Source: Pseudoscleropodium purum
Lineage: Eukaryota > Streptophyta > Bryopsida > Hypnales > Brachytheciaceae
Direction of reading: 5' to 3'
Assembly (NCBI GenBank): GCA_963969395.1
Contig: OZ017796.1
Span: forward strand, 5,768,501-5,832,500
Length of the DNA: 64,000 nucleotides
In this document: piece after piece, positions 36,000-46,606 of the stretch
How the letters are laid out: the number at the start of each line of letters is the position of its first letter
How positions within the stretch are numbered: the first letter of the stretch is position 1
Position numbers and translations under genes: made by a program
Notes under the pieces: generated by a model
The model's input: only the letters and a program-made list of their open reading frames with translations
Told to the model about the DNA's origin: nothing
The model's database searches: none

Positions 36000-36840
36000 T
36001 TGTATTCATGATTGTATAGAACATAGAATATTCCCATCTAAATGCTTAATATGTAAAATCCTCCAAATTTGTCCATTTCATTCCCTCCTCTAAACCCTTG
36101 AAAGCAAGTTTTTTTTGCACCTTGTTTGACTATGTTTTTTACTTTCAATCTTCTTAGCTTTAAATTTTTGCACTACTAATCTTCTTTCTAATTTTTTATG
36201 TTGAAGAATTGAGTTGAAGGTTGAGGAATTTTTTCTTAAACTTAATTTCACTCATTAAAAAATTCTTAAATAGAAGTAGGTTCAAGATTGAAGGAATAAC
36301 TAAATTGTTAATAGCTTTAACATGGAATTGAAATACACTCATTTCAATGGTGAGATTGTAAGAGATCTTAACCTTGAATGAAACTCTTGTTTTGAAAAAT
36401 AATGAAAATTAAATTCAAAAAATGAATCCTACAATTAATTTTTTTAAGAACTCAAGATGCTCCAATTTCTAGAAAAACAAAATTGTTCATAACTTTCACA
36501 TCACTAATCCAAATGGAACGAATCAACCTTTCCCAAGTAGATTAAAAAATAAAATCTATATCAAACAAAAAAAAAATTTCATTTATTTTTTCATTTTTCA
36601 TAGGGATTTTGTTCCTACTCGTTGAACTAAATTTGGCACTTATCAAGCCATAACTTTTGCTCATGGACACCAATTGAATTGAATTTTAAAAAATCATATC
36701 CCAAGAAAGCTAAAGTGTATTTTTTATCTTCACAAAAAAAATTCAGAAAATCATGACTGATACTGAAACTATAAGAGCCTATCCAAAATCCATTTTGCCT
36801 CCCAAGATAACATTGTGCGACTTTAGAGGTTGTAAAATTC
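36000..36840 (+). mobile_element. Decayed copy of the TTAA family
   Basis: It shares the family's internal order: TTGAAGAATTGAGTTGAAGG, AATAGAAGTAGGTTCAAGATTG, TTGTTAATAGCTTTAACATGG, CATAACTTTTGCTC, and a right-end relic CGACTTTAGAGGTTG. Neither TTAA terminus is preserved. It is followed by unique sequence from about 36850. Confidence 0.6.
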
Positions 36841-37504
36841 AGTGATTCTCAATCATAATATATAACTCTTAATGGAAATCGATGACACTTTCTATGGAAT
36901 CTATTTCTTTTCTCTATTTTCAAATAGTCGCAAAATAGAATTGTTGCTCTCAAAGAATCCTTAGATATGTGCCAACCTTTCCCTTTGCTTATCGCATGTG
37001 CATGTGCATTGATCAGAGGGTCACTCCCCAATACGTAGGCTTCCCTCATTTTGCTTCCAGCTGAAGGTTGAAGCCGCTCCAATGGAATGAAATGAAATCA
37101 AGGTATATCCGTTGGAATGAATTTCTAGCTCTTTCAGTTGTCTTTTTCTCTTAGTTTTTTCATTTCCAAGGTAGAGAATCGAGAATATTTGCTATTTCAG
37201 GCGAATGAGAATCCACAACCAAGCCCCTGTCTGTCTGTTTGTCTGGGTGGGTTTCCCCATTTTCCAACAATAAAATTGAATCCGGAAAGCCCCTGTCTGG
37301 GTTCCCATTTCCCAACAATCAAAATTGCATCTATACACTATCAATACAGTATATTGATTGATACCCTACAGTATAGTACACACAGCTTCTTGTGCAGGCA
37401 GTGTGAACGCAGAAATTCTCCCCCAAATCTGAAACACTTGCCACGTCATCGTGACGATCGAAGCCTACTACGGAAGGCTCCAGCTTCGCAGTTTGAGGGG
37501 AAGG

Positions 37505-37540
37505 GTGGGAACGGGGAACGGGGAACGGGGAACTGGGCAG
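37505..37540 (+). other. G-quadruplex-prone tract 1
   Basis: GGGTGGGAACGGGGAACGGG is followed by further GAACGGGG units. At least five runs of three or more G are separated by short loops, a strong quadruplex motif on the plus strand. The GAACGGG unit is tandemly repeated. Confidence 0.75.
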
Positions 37541-37629
37541 CCCCTACACCGCCGGCGTCCCAGCCAATGCTGGCAGGGCCGACTACTGTATGAAATAATT
37601 AATAAATCTATATGCGAATTCGTATTATT

Positions 37630-37705
37630 GGGCAGGGCAGGGGCAGGGGCAGGGGCAGGGCATGCAGGGGCAGGGCAGGGGCAGGGCTGGGCACGGCTGG
37701 GCAGA
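37630..37705 (+). repeat. (CAGGGG)n quadruplex-prone tandem repeat
   Basis: About twelve GGG or GGGG runs separated by CA or CT form an imperfect 5-6 bp tandem repeat on the plus strand. It can fold into stacked quadruplexes. The several 60-150 codon frames crossing it on both strands are by-products of this repeat. Confidence 0.85.
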
Positions 37706-38034
37706 GTTCTTATTAACTTCTGCAGCCTCCCCTCTGCCACGTCTTTGGCAGTCGTCCCTCGGGGGGTACTTGAGTATCTGGTGACTGGGGCAGCAGGTCA
37801 CAAGTTCCATGTTGCTGGCCCCCCAACTGGTTATTATGACCTTCCATTTGATGGGGTAAGGAAAGGAAAGGAAGGAACTGGGAGCAGAGTCTCGTGACTT
37901 GACGGAACTTCACTCCTCTGATATGGAGTAAGCGACGTCACAATCCAGAAGCACTCCGTAACTCACTAACTCGGCTTAACTTAATACACGGTGGAAGTTA
38001 CCACGGCGAGGAGGCCGGGACGGGAGGGGGCCAT

Positions 38035-39180
38035 GGAGGATTGAACCCCTCTATTGCCCCACCAGAGGGTACACGGTTGAAATTGCCCCCTATTTGGTGC
38101 TGCTTAACCCCTAAAGTCCCAAGGCCATTTTTTTCTGTCAAAAATCACTCAAAATCACCATTTTTGCTGTGTTCACCCAAGAAAAAAAAAGTCTTTTTTT
38201 TTTTAGAATCTAACCATAGGATCTTGTATTTCACTTGTCTTAGCTCATGTGGTAAAAATTTCATGAAGTTTGACTGTATAGATGGGAAGATATGAGCATT
38301 CAAATTTGCAAAAAAAAAAAAATTTTTGAACACTGGCCTACAATTTTAGATGACTTTGATTGCCAAATGTGAAATTTTTTTGCACTACAAACTTTGAATT
38401 AAAAATTTTGAATGTTGAAGAATTGAGTTGAAAGTCTAAGAAAAAAATTCAAAAAAACATACTTGGTTTTCATTCTTTAAAAAATCATTAAATAGAAGTA
38501 GGTCCAAGCTTGAAAACAACCCAAAATTGTTAATAACTCCAAGATGGGATTGAAAGATAGTAATGCCATTAGTGAGATTGTTTTAGCAAACAAACACACC
38601 ATTTTCAAAATGAAAATTGTGAAAAATTGTAAAAATTGCATTCAGAAATGAATCCTACAAGTTAATTTTTTTAAGAAGATGCTTAAATTGCCCAAAAAAC
38701 AAGATTGTCCATAACTTTCTCATTATTAGTCCAAATCAAAGCTTCACATGTAGACAAAAATATAAAATTTTAGAAGAAAAAAAAATTAGAGTTTATTTTG
38801 ATTTTTGCAATTTTTTTTTGTACTACCCACCGAATTCAATTTCAAAATTTTTGTGGTATAACTTTTGCTCCCGGGCACCAATTGAAATAGAGATTATATT
38901 CCCACATAGTTAATCAATTTTTCTATCTTGTGGAAAAGTTTCAAAAAAATTCTCCAAAATTTGAAGTCACAGAAACCTGTTCGAAATCTAATTTGTCCCC
39001 CAAGGGGACAATGGGACTTTAGGGATTAAATTATGTATTTCTTCACTATCCCTAGCTAATTTGGGGTATTTGATTGCATATATGAATTCAAAATTTGCAC
39101 ATTTTATCACATGTGGTAAATAAAAAATTTCAGTGTTTTCTAAAGGATGAAACACAGGGCAATAGAGGGGGCAATCCTCC
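38035..39180. mobile_element. TIR MITE split by a TTAA element
   Basis: Outer ends GGAGGATTGAACCCCTCTAT (then TGCCCC) and GGGCAATAGAGGGGGCAATC (then CTCC) are inverted repeats of about 26 bp. The MITE proper is about 220 bp. The rest is the TTAA element at 38104-39029. An uninterrupted relative is at 40176-40401 in inverse orientation, and another diverged one is at 51650-52213. No target duplication is clear. Confidence 0.85.
38104..39029 (+). mobile_element. TTAA-flanked TIR element, copy B (0.93 kb), with empty-site evidence
   Basis: Starts TTAACCCCTAAAGTCCCA and ends TGGGACTTTAGGGATTAA, an inverted repeat of about 15 bp. The host MITE reads ...TTTGGTGCTGC-TTAA [element] TTAA-ATTATG.... 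The relatives at 40176-40401 (read inverted, GTGCCAATTAAATTTTA) and 51715-51730 (GTGCCACTTAAATTTTG) have one TTAA at the equivalent point. TTAA is therefore target sequence duplicated on insertion. TTAA targets with ends beginning CCC are hallmarks of piggyBac. The element lacks a transposase, and its A/T-rich interior has no ORF above about 85 codons. Confidence 0.85.
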
Positions 39181-39726
39181 CTAGTCCCGGGAAGGGCGGG
39201 ATTGCTTGTGCATCCTTGAAATGGCTCGGGTGAATTGACCCTTTGGTTCATCCCTTTAGGAAAATGCTGAAATTTTTTATTTTCCATGCACGATAAAATT
39301 TGCAACTTTTGAATTCACATTTTCAATCAAAGTCCCAAAATTAATATGCAGAGGTGTACTAGGTAATTTAATCAAGCACAAAATAGGGAACTTTTTTACT
39401 TGCACCCCCTAGAATGACTTAGAGGGGCCAAACAAGGGGGCTAGTTCACCCCACTCCATGAAATAGAGGAGCCTTGTCCATAGGGAATAAAATGGTCTTC
39501 TACAGCTTTTGATGCAACCACACCCAATCCTTGAAGTAATTAGTGGATAAGTCCCTTTTTCCGAAGTATCTAGCAAAGCACAATAATTTTCTACCATCAA
39601 CAAGAGCATTGAGTTGTCCAATTATATACAATGTTATGGAATTAGGAGGCCGAGCTTCTTTCTTTCTAATCCTATATTTTACAATTGAGGCATGAACCCA
39701 TATGAGATTGTAGAATCACTAAGAAC

Positions 39727-40130
39727 AATATAAATACAAGTTTTCCATAAGGTTTTCAAATCATAGGAGGTGTCTTTCAATATGAATACAAGTTGTCCAT
39801 ATAGTTTCATACCATAGGAGGTGTCTTCCAATATAAACACAAGCTTTCCATAAGGTTTCATATCGTAGAAATTATCTTCCAATATAAATGCAAGCTCTCT
39901 ATAAGGTTTCATACCATAGGAAGTGTCGGTTCCAATATGAATACAAATTGTCCATGAGGTTTTATACCATAGGAGGTGTCTTCCAATATAAATGCAAGTT
40001 GTCCATACAGTTTCATACCATAGACGATGTCTTCCAATATAAATATAAGCTCTCCATATTGTTTTGTATTGTATGAGACTAAGTTCCAATATAAATATAA
40101 GCTACCATATTATTTCATATTATATAAGGT
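39727..40130. repeat. 51-bp tandem repeat (about 7-8 copies)
   Basis: Units such as CATAGGAGGTGTCTTCCAAT, then ATAAATACAAG.T.TCCATA and AGGTTTCATAC, begin at 39762, 39813, 39864, 39915, 39968 and 40019, with degraded units outside. The spacing is 51 bp, with one 53-bp unit. Because 51 is divisible by three, a 136-codon minus-strand frame stays open through it (39679-40089), with 17-residue repeats such as YGMKPYGKLVFILEDTS. It lacks a credible start and is probably not a gene. Confidence 0.88.
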
Positions 40131-40175
40131 TGTCTACCCAGGAGAGTTGTATAAAGGGCCATATTACAAGGCCAA

Positions 40176-40401
40176 GGAGGGATTGACCCCTCTATTGCCC
40201 CCATGTTTTACCCTTGTAGAAAATCCTAAAAATATTTATTTGCCACATATGATCAAATTTGCAAATTCTGACTTCATATTTGCAATTAGAGACCCCAAAT
40301 TAGTTGAGGGACATGATGAAATATAAAATTTAATTGGCACAAATCCAGGGGCAATTTTTGACATTTACCCTCCGGTGGGGCAATAGAGGGGTCAATCCTC
40401 C
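40176..40401. mobile_element. Uninterrupted TIR MITE (226 bp)
   Basis: The ends GGAGGGATTGACCCCTCTAT and ATAGAGGGGTCAATCCTCC are near-perfect inverted repeats that continue into TGCCCC/GGGGCA. The interior, read inverted, matches both halves of the split MITE at 38035-39180. It serves as the empty-site reference for the TTAA element. It has no coding capacity. Confidence 0.9.
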
Positions 40402-40607
40402 TGGACATGTTACAGCCACTGACTGGCTTCAGTTGGGTCCAGGGAAGGGAAAAAAGAAAAAGTCTATTACCGGTAACTTCCTGTATTGATTTCACCGATA
40501 CTTTGATGCATGACTCTGTACAGTACACAGTACAGTACAGTCCATTTGAAGTGGGGCTGGATTGCCGTGTTGGGTGGAGCTTGCGGGTGCACTAATTAAG
40601 GTAATAA

Positions 40608-41028
40608 GAGCATCCTCAGTCCAATAAGTCCACTCACTTCGGAATTGCCTCCCTCCAAATGAACTTCGAACTTGGGACCGGCCGGTTTCACATTTGAACT
40701 GGACTTGAGTTTACAAGTAGAGGTTGAAATTTTTATCATTGGAAGCACATTCAATAGTTCTTAAAATTGGTGCACGGAAATTTCAATTTAGACATTGGAC
40801 AGTGAAGATAAACCACTTGAAAGGTAGACAAAATGGACAAAAATTGATTCCATCCTTGGCAAATCATGGTTGCCAAAGCACTTGGCATTCCAAATTGTTT
40901 GAGTTTTCTTGTATCTATTCAACCAAATTTTGAATGTGCTTCTAATGATAAGAATTTCAAGTTTAAACCGGTCAAAAGTTAGAGGTTCATCGCGAGGGGG
41001 TCAATATGGGAGTGGACTAGGAATACTC
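40608..41028. mobile_element. TIR element, possibly PIF/Harbinger-like (421 bp)
   Basis: The ends GAGCATCCTCAGTCC and the inverted counterpart GAGTATTCCTAGTCC (right end GGACTAGGAATACTC) match. A second inverted pair lies inside: TTATCATTGGAAGCACATTC near 40733 and GAATGTGCTTCTAATGATAA near 40932. The flanks read TAA on the left and TTA on the right, so a 3-bp TWA target is possible but not exact. The 69-codon frame inside is not a known protein. Confidence 0.65.
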
Positions 41029-41159
41029 TTAGATGGACACCCCCCAAAATGCACCCTTATCTAAAATCACCATCATTATTCGAGGTGGATGAAATGATTT
41101 TAGAACATTTACCAAAAAAATACTTTGACCATTTATAACATTTGCATATGGTATCCAAA

Positions 41160-41320
41160 TGTTGCAATCTTTGGTGCATTGGAACCTCATTTCACTTGCC
41201 AACAAAAGAATATGAAAATTTTGACCGATTTAATAAAATTGACTATCAAAAGCATGTGGGCTTTGGTGTATTGGAACGTCCTTTCACTTGTTGATAGGAG
41301 AATATGAAAATTTTGACTGG
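41160..41320. repeat. 92-bp tandem duplication
   Basis: TTGGTGCATTGGAACCTCAT at 41171 recurs as TTGGTGTATTGGAACGTCCT at 41263. Each is followed by TTCACTTG and AGAATATGAAAATTTTGAC. The same material appears once at 13188-13260. Confidence 0.75.
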
Positions 41321-41429
41321 TCCAATAATATAAACTATGAATAGTAGCTAAAGCAATCAATCTTTGGGGTACTTTCCTTAATGTAGGTCAAATGAATGTG
41401 TTTTTTTGCAATATTTTCTCAAAAACAAT

Positions 41430-41690
41430 ACAATTTTTTTAGAAAACACTAGACAATATATATTCCTCCATTTCAATGGATGAAAATCATTGAATTGCTA
41501 CATATTCTTCAGACAATGTCATTCTTTTTTTAATGAATTTACATTCTTTTGAATGAATCATTTAAGTTTCATCCGCATTTTGTACATTCCATCCATTTAT
41601 ATAGATGTAAACAATTGCATCACTCTAGTGAAGATTGCTTCATATTGCTTCCTACACAATCCAAAATAAATGAAAATAAACCCTTGATTC
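41430..41690. repeat. Dispersed repeat shared with 20640-20890
   Basis: Collinear with the segment at 20640-20890 (see there). TCTTTTGAATGAATCATTTAAG is the best-preserved stretch. Confidence 0.6.
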
Positions 41691-43685
41691 AATTTGGTAT
41701 GGTCTTTTACAACACTTAAATAAAAGTTTAGCCAATACTTACACTTCTAGCTAAGAGAAATGATAAAAGAAAAATTGATGTAAGGTAGGAGGCTCTGAAA
41801 GTGAGCATTTAAGGTTTGGTCCACCTTTTTCATGTGATTTCTTGGATGGGATTGTTCTTAGCTCATTTCTCAAACAAAAATAAAATAAAATCTAATTGTC
41901 ACCCAAGTTGTTTTGTATTTTTTTAAGCATTTTGAATTACTTATGAATTTTCAAACAAGATAAATCATAGGTCCCTATTTATGATCCTAAGTCTTTCATA
42001 AACTGTTCACTTGCAACTTCTAAAGAAAGATGGGGGAAAGCAAAGAGAATGATTCACTCTTGTAATAAATAATCATTTTTTTATTGATCTATTTGAAGAC
42101 CACCTCACGTCCATTTCCGTCAAGTCTACATGGCCAATTCTAAATGACCCTCCAACATCTGAGCCTCCTACCTCATTTACAAATTAATTTATCCTAGAAT
42201 ATATTTTTTCTGACTAATCCAATACAAAAATTAGCTTAGAGTATCTTAACCAGACTACATTTGGACTTGTGGAATTTTAATCATGGTAAATATGCAAGAC
42301 TTTTTACTTGTACTTAATGATAGAATTTGAAAACTTATAAAAATAATGAATCATGAGCTCGATGAGTCTCAAATTGAGGTTGCTTAGGCCTAATAGGGAG
42401 TTGGGTACCATTCACGAGCAATTGGCACTAATGGTGAATAGTATTATTACGAAGCACTTGAACATCTATGGAAGTTTTGTCTTATATCATCAAATAATGT
42501 ACATGGTATCTTGTGGGAGTTAAGTGATGAGAGTCATTTAAATGATTGGAAAATCCATGACTAGTGTTGAAACTTGACACCATGGATGCATATATAGCAT
42601 GTGTAATATTTGAGAAGTGAAGTGCCATATAGGCATGTTGGAAAGCTTTAAGAAGTAAGTATCATTAAAGGGCATACCAATTAGTATACTCAAAGTCCAT
42701 TTAAAAAATTACATGAACAATTTAGTTTTTCCTTCAATTTAGGACCTACATCTACTTAACAATTTTTTGAAGAATGGAAATAAAGTATGTATTTTGGGAA
42801 TATTTATATATATATTTTCAACTCAATTTTGCAACAAAAAATTTATATTAAAAATTTGTAGTGCATGGTTTTTAAATTGAGAGGATTCAAAGTCTTCTAA
42901 ATATCAAAGTCGGCAAAAAACTTGTTTTCTTTGCTTCAAATACAAATATCTTGCAATTTAAGTAGTCAAAGTTTATGAAATTTTTTCCACATATTTCCAT
43001 ACAAGTCTAGTACAAGATCATGTAATTGGATATGCGGAAAAAAAATGCTGTATTAGAAATGGTATTTTTTAAGTATTTTGCTTCAATGACATATAAGAAA
43101 TTTAGGGCTTCAAGGCATTGTATAAGTGAGATTTATACATGTCTAAAACAATCTTTGCTACTTCACTTAAAATGACCAACACAATTCAAAACCATTTTGA
43201 ATTTAAAAAGAGCTTTAGGAGGTAATGCTGGAAATAAAATAAAATTCAAAATAAATATATAAATAAAGTTGTTTTTGAAAAAAACCTTCAACTCACAAAT
43301 GTCAAAATTTTATTTTTATTAAATTAATACAATTGTGGGTGAAGGAACACATAAATGATTTGAAGCAATCTTTGTGGCTTCATTTCATGGTTTAAAGCCA
43401 TATGACCTTAGAATTCCATGACCAAGTCTTATCTACATATTTCTTTACACCCAATGCCCTATATTTGTTGATATGTAAATATATGTCACTTAATATAAGC
43501 TATACCAACTAGTTTTGACCTAAAAGTCATCGCAAAATTATCCAAATTTTGTTTTTGGAATTGGGGATTCCGGAGTCATTTGAAGAGGTGATGAAATGCA
43601 AAATTAATTGCTTTGCAATAAGGAACAAATTTTTACATATATTGGGCTTGAGAAATGTGGAATTTTTGTATCCTAGATGTAGTTG
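41691..43685. other. AT-rich DNA with a partial TTAA-family copy
   Basis: ACCTACATCTACTTAACAAT followed by TTTTTGAAGAATGG (42748-42780) is the inverse of the TTAA-family internal segment. Neighbouring sequence to about 43050 also looks family-derived. No gene is recognised. Confidence 0.4.
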
Positions 43686-43689
43686 AAGT

Positions 43690-44375
43690 TAGGGTGCTCT
43701 AGAAGCAATTTCTACCACAAAAGCACATTTTGCTCTCATTAGTGTATGAATAATGTAAATTTCTAGAGTTTTTTTTTGTGCCCCTCTCTTACATTTTCAC
43801 TTCAAAAATTTGTAACTAATCCCACAAGGGTCCCACATACATGAAACCACTTGGGTTGGATGCCAATTCCATTTTTCTTCCTACCAAAATTTACTGAAAA
43901 TTATTTCTAGGAGTTTTGCTTCTCCCCAAATGCAATTGGCATGACTTTGTTGGATTATGCACGATCATTTGGTTTTCACACAAGATCCCTTGACCTACCA
44001 CTCTTCTTCATACACCTCTATAGAGTGCTTTCCTTGACTTGGGACGTACTGCATCTCTTAAGGCGGATTTAGCTTCTAGGCATAGACCTCAACATTCTAA
44101 TAGGATTTGGATTAAGTTTTTTAGTATTTGGTTACTATCTCAAGTTCTTGCTAGTAGGGATGGTTACTCTATTAGGTGGAACAAGGAGGATCCCTTCTTT
44201 GTTTGTTATCTTTGTTTTAGTTCTCATTTCTTTTCTTCCTCTCTTCATTTGCTCATCTTCTCCTCATTTGCCTGGCCCCTAGCTTGGTGGTTACTTTTTT
44301 CCTTTTAATACAATGGTTTCCATTTGTTATAAAAAAAAAATAACCCAAATGCAATTGGCAGTGCCCCCTTTAATC
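43690..44375. mobile_element. Third copy of the 330-bp MITE family, split by a LINE
   Basis: GTGCTCTAGAAGCAATTTCT, CACTTCAAAAATTTGTAACT and GAAACCACTTGGGTTGGATGCCAATTCC parallel the elements at 51801-52128 and 60004-60333. The ends are not well defined. It is interrupted by the LINE tail at 43942-44343. Confidence 0.55.
43942..44343 (+). mobile_element. 5'-truncated LINE with target-site duplication
   Basis: A 400-bp insertion ending in an A tail (44331-44340) is flanked by an exact 17-bp direct repeat CCCAAATGCAATTGGCA (43925-43941 and 44344-44360). That is the signature of target-primed reverse transcription. The T/C-rich 3' part (TTTTAGTTCTCATTTC... CCTTTTAATACAATGG) resembles plant LINE tails. 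The open frame 44039-44308 does not show an identifiable reverse-transcriptase or endonuclease motif, as expected for a 5'-truncated copy. Confidence 0.85.
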
Positions 44376-44994
44376 CATGGATCCATCCATTTTTGTCATT
44401 TTTGTCATTTTCAGTATGCTTTATCATTATTAATAATAATAATAACCAGTTCCTCCTGCTCCGTCCCCCTCCCTTCAGTCCCATGAATGAGCCCCATTCA
44501 TTTATTGGTGCTGGTAGATGCTCCCTCCCCCATCTCCTTTTTTTCCCCTGGCTAATCAGTGACAATTTAAAAAAACCACCAACTTATTTCTTTATTTCAT
44601 TTTATTTATTCATTTATTTGAAACAACTGAAACTGAATGAAACCCACCAATTTATTTAGAATCCATGATGCAGTCTGTAACTCATTGACATGAGATAATA
44701 AGTTAAGTCCGCTTGGAGTTGTCTGTGTGTGTATTGTTGGGGTTGCACTAACTTACTCTACCCATGATGGGTTCAGCAGAGAACTTTACTGTACAGTGCT
44801 GCTGGACAACTACTGTACATTGTTGCAAAAGTCCATGTGCAGGCTCCCTTTGGGCTCTATGTGGTAATACTCATCAATACAGGGAGTTGGGTACACAGTT
44901 CTTGGGTATCCAGACTGAGCAATGTGGACAAAAAGAATTTTTTCTTAAATTAAAAAATAAAATAAAATCATAAATCCTTCAATTGCTTGTTACT

Positions 44995-45058
44995 AGTGGA
45001 TCTAGAGCAGTTAAAATGAAAAAATTTTCAAATACAGTGGATCTAGAGCAGTTAAAAT
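44995..45058. repeat. 41-bp tandem duplication
   Basis: AGTGGATCTAGAGCAGTTAA appears at 44995 and again at 45036, each followed by AAT.AA and ATTTTCA. It is a recent-looking local duplication. Confidence 0.85.
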
Positions 45059-45194
45059 AAATTTTCAGTAATGAATGTATTCCCGGAAACCACTGGAGGC
45101 CAGCCCAAGTTGGAAAGCAGAAAATAATACAGTATGAATGTTAGGAGTTTGCCTTGTCACCAATAGAAAAGTACAAGTTGCAAGGCAAGACTAA

Positions 45195-46603
45195 GGGCCA
45201 CTTCACGGTATGGTACGGTGTTGAAAGGTCAAGAGGCTGTGGGTTTCCAACAATCACATTTCAAGATACCAAGAGTTTAAACTCTTGCCCTTTCACAATA
45301 AGGTAGATGTATCCAATACCAAGTGCTAAGCTTGATACCACCCAAATGTAGGATACTTGTTGATTCTAGAGTCAAAGAGTAAGTGAAGATAACCCCTAAA
45401 TTCTGAAGGCCATTTTTCTGTCAAAAATCACTCAAAACTATTGTTTTTGTTGCGTTCATCCAAGAATACAAAAAAGAATCATTTTTTTAGAATCTAACGG
45501 TAGGATCTTGTACTTTACTTGTCTTAGCTCACATGGTCAAAATTTCATGAAGTTTGACCGTATAGATTGGAAGATATTAGCATTCAAAGTTGAAAAAGAA
45601 AGTTTTTTTGAACATTGGCCAGCAATTTCAGATGGCTTTGACTACCAATTGTGAAATGTTTTTGCACAACAGACTTTAAATTTAAAATTTTTTATGTTGA
45701 AGAATTGAGTTGAAAGTATAGTAAATTTAAAAAATAAAAATAAAAACTTGATTTTCATTCTTTAAAAAAATGCTAAGTAGAAGTAGGTCCAAGATTGGAA
45801 AAAAAACTAAATCGTTAATAACTCCAAGATGAGATTGAAAGACAATAATCCCAATGGTGAGATTGTTTTTGCAATTGAACACAACATTCTAAAAAAAAAA
45901 CTGTGAAAAACTGTGAAAATTGCATTAAAAAATGAACCCTACAAGTTATTTTTTCAAGAAGATACTAAAATTGTTTGAAAAACAAAGTTGTCCTTAACTT
46001 TCTCATTATTAGTCCAAATAGAACAAATCAAAGCTTCACATGTAGACAAAAAAAAAATTCAAGGGAAAAAAAATTAAAATTTATTTTGATTTTTTGCAAT
46101 TTTTTTGTGTTGCCTACCAAGTTCAATTTCAGGCTTCTTGTGGTATAGTTGTTGCTCCCAAGCACCAATTGAATTATAAAATTATATTCTCATGTAGATA
46201 ATCAGTTTTTCTATCTTAAGGGTAAGTTTCAAAACAATTCACCAAAAATTGAGATTATAGGAACTTGCCCAAAATTTGATTTGTCCCTCGTGGAGACAAT
46301 GGGAATTTAGGGTTTAAGGCATGTAGTACCTTACATTTGGATGGTATTAGGTTAGCACTTGATATTGGGTATGTCTATCTTAAAAGGCACAAACCAAAGA
46401 CTGTCACCCTCCAAATTGCCTACATAACAAAAAAAAATGCCCACAAAGCAATGGACTCTTAAAGGAAATTTTGGCCGGCTCAACTACAGTCAAGAGGCCA
46501 TTGAATTTGCCTATTTACTACACATTTCTTTGAACTCCCAACAAAGTTTGGCCACTCAATCCCGTAGCCTCTCGACTTGGATGGCCATAGTGTGAAGTGG
46601 TCC
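45195..46603. mobile_element. PIF/Harbinger-like element carrying a nested TTAA element
   Basis: The ends GGGCCACTTCACGGTATGG and CCATAGTGTGAAGTGGTCC are inverted repeats, flanked by an exact 3-bp duplication TAA (45192-45194 and 46604-46606), the target size and sequence typical of PIF/Harbinger. Inner inverted segments (GTAGATGTATCCAATACCAA near 45303; TTGGGTATGTC-type mirror near 46360) extend the symmetry. The centre, 45389-46317, is a TTAA element inserted later. No transposase is present. Confidence 0.82.
45389..46317 (+). mobile_element. TTAA-flanked TIR element, copy C (0.93 kb)
   Basis: Begins ATAACCCCTAAATTCTGAAG (the first T of TTAA is changed to A) and ends GGGAATTTAGGGTTTAA. The body is collinear with copy B for its full length (TCTGTCAAAAATCACTCAAA near the left, AATCGTTAATAACTCCAAGA in the middle, TTTGTCCCTCGTGGAGACAA near the right). 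The nearly unchanged length (929 against 926 bp) suggests one amplified non-autonomous form. Confidence 0.85.
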
Positions 46604-46606
46604 TAA

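Noticed and set aside
37138..37913. Overlapping ORFs of 60-151 codons on both strands
   Set aside because: Open because of G-rich tandem repeats; they are low-complexity and mutually overlapping.
39679..40089. 136-codon minus-strand ORF
   Set aside because: Product of a 51-bp tandem repeat; no credible start context, domain or gene neighbours.
44039..44308. 89-codon ORF as an independent gene
   Set aside because: It lies entirely within the LINE tail bounded by the 17-bp target duplication.
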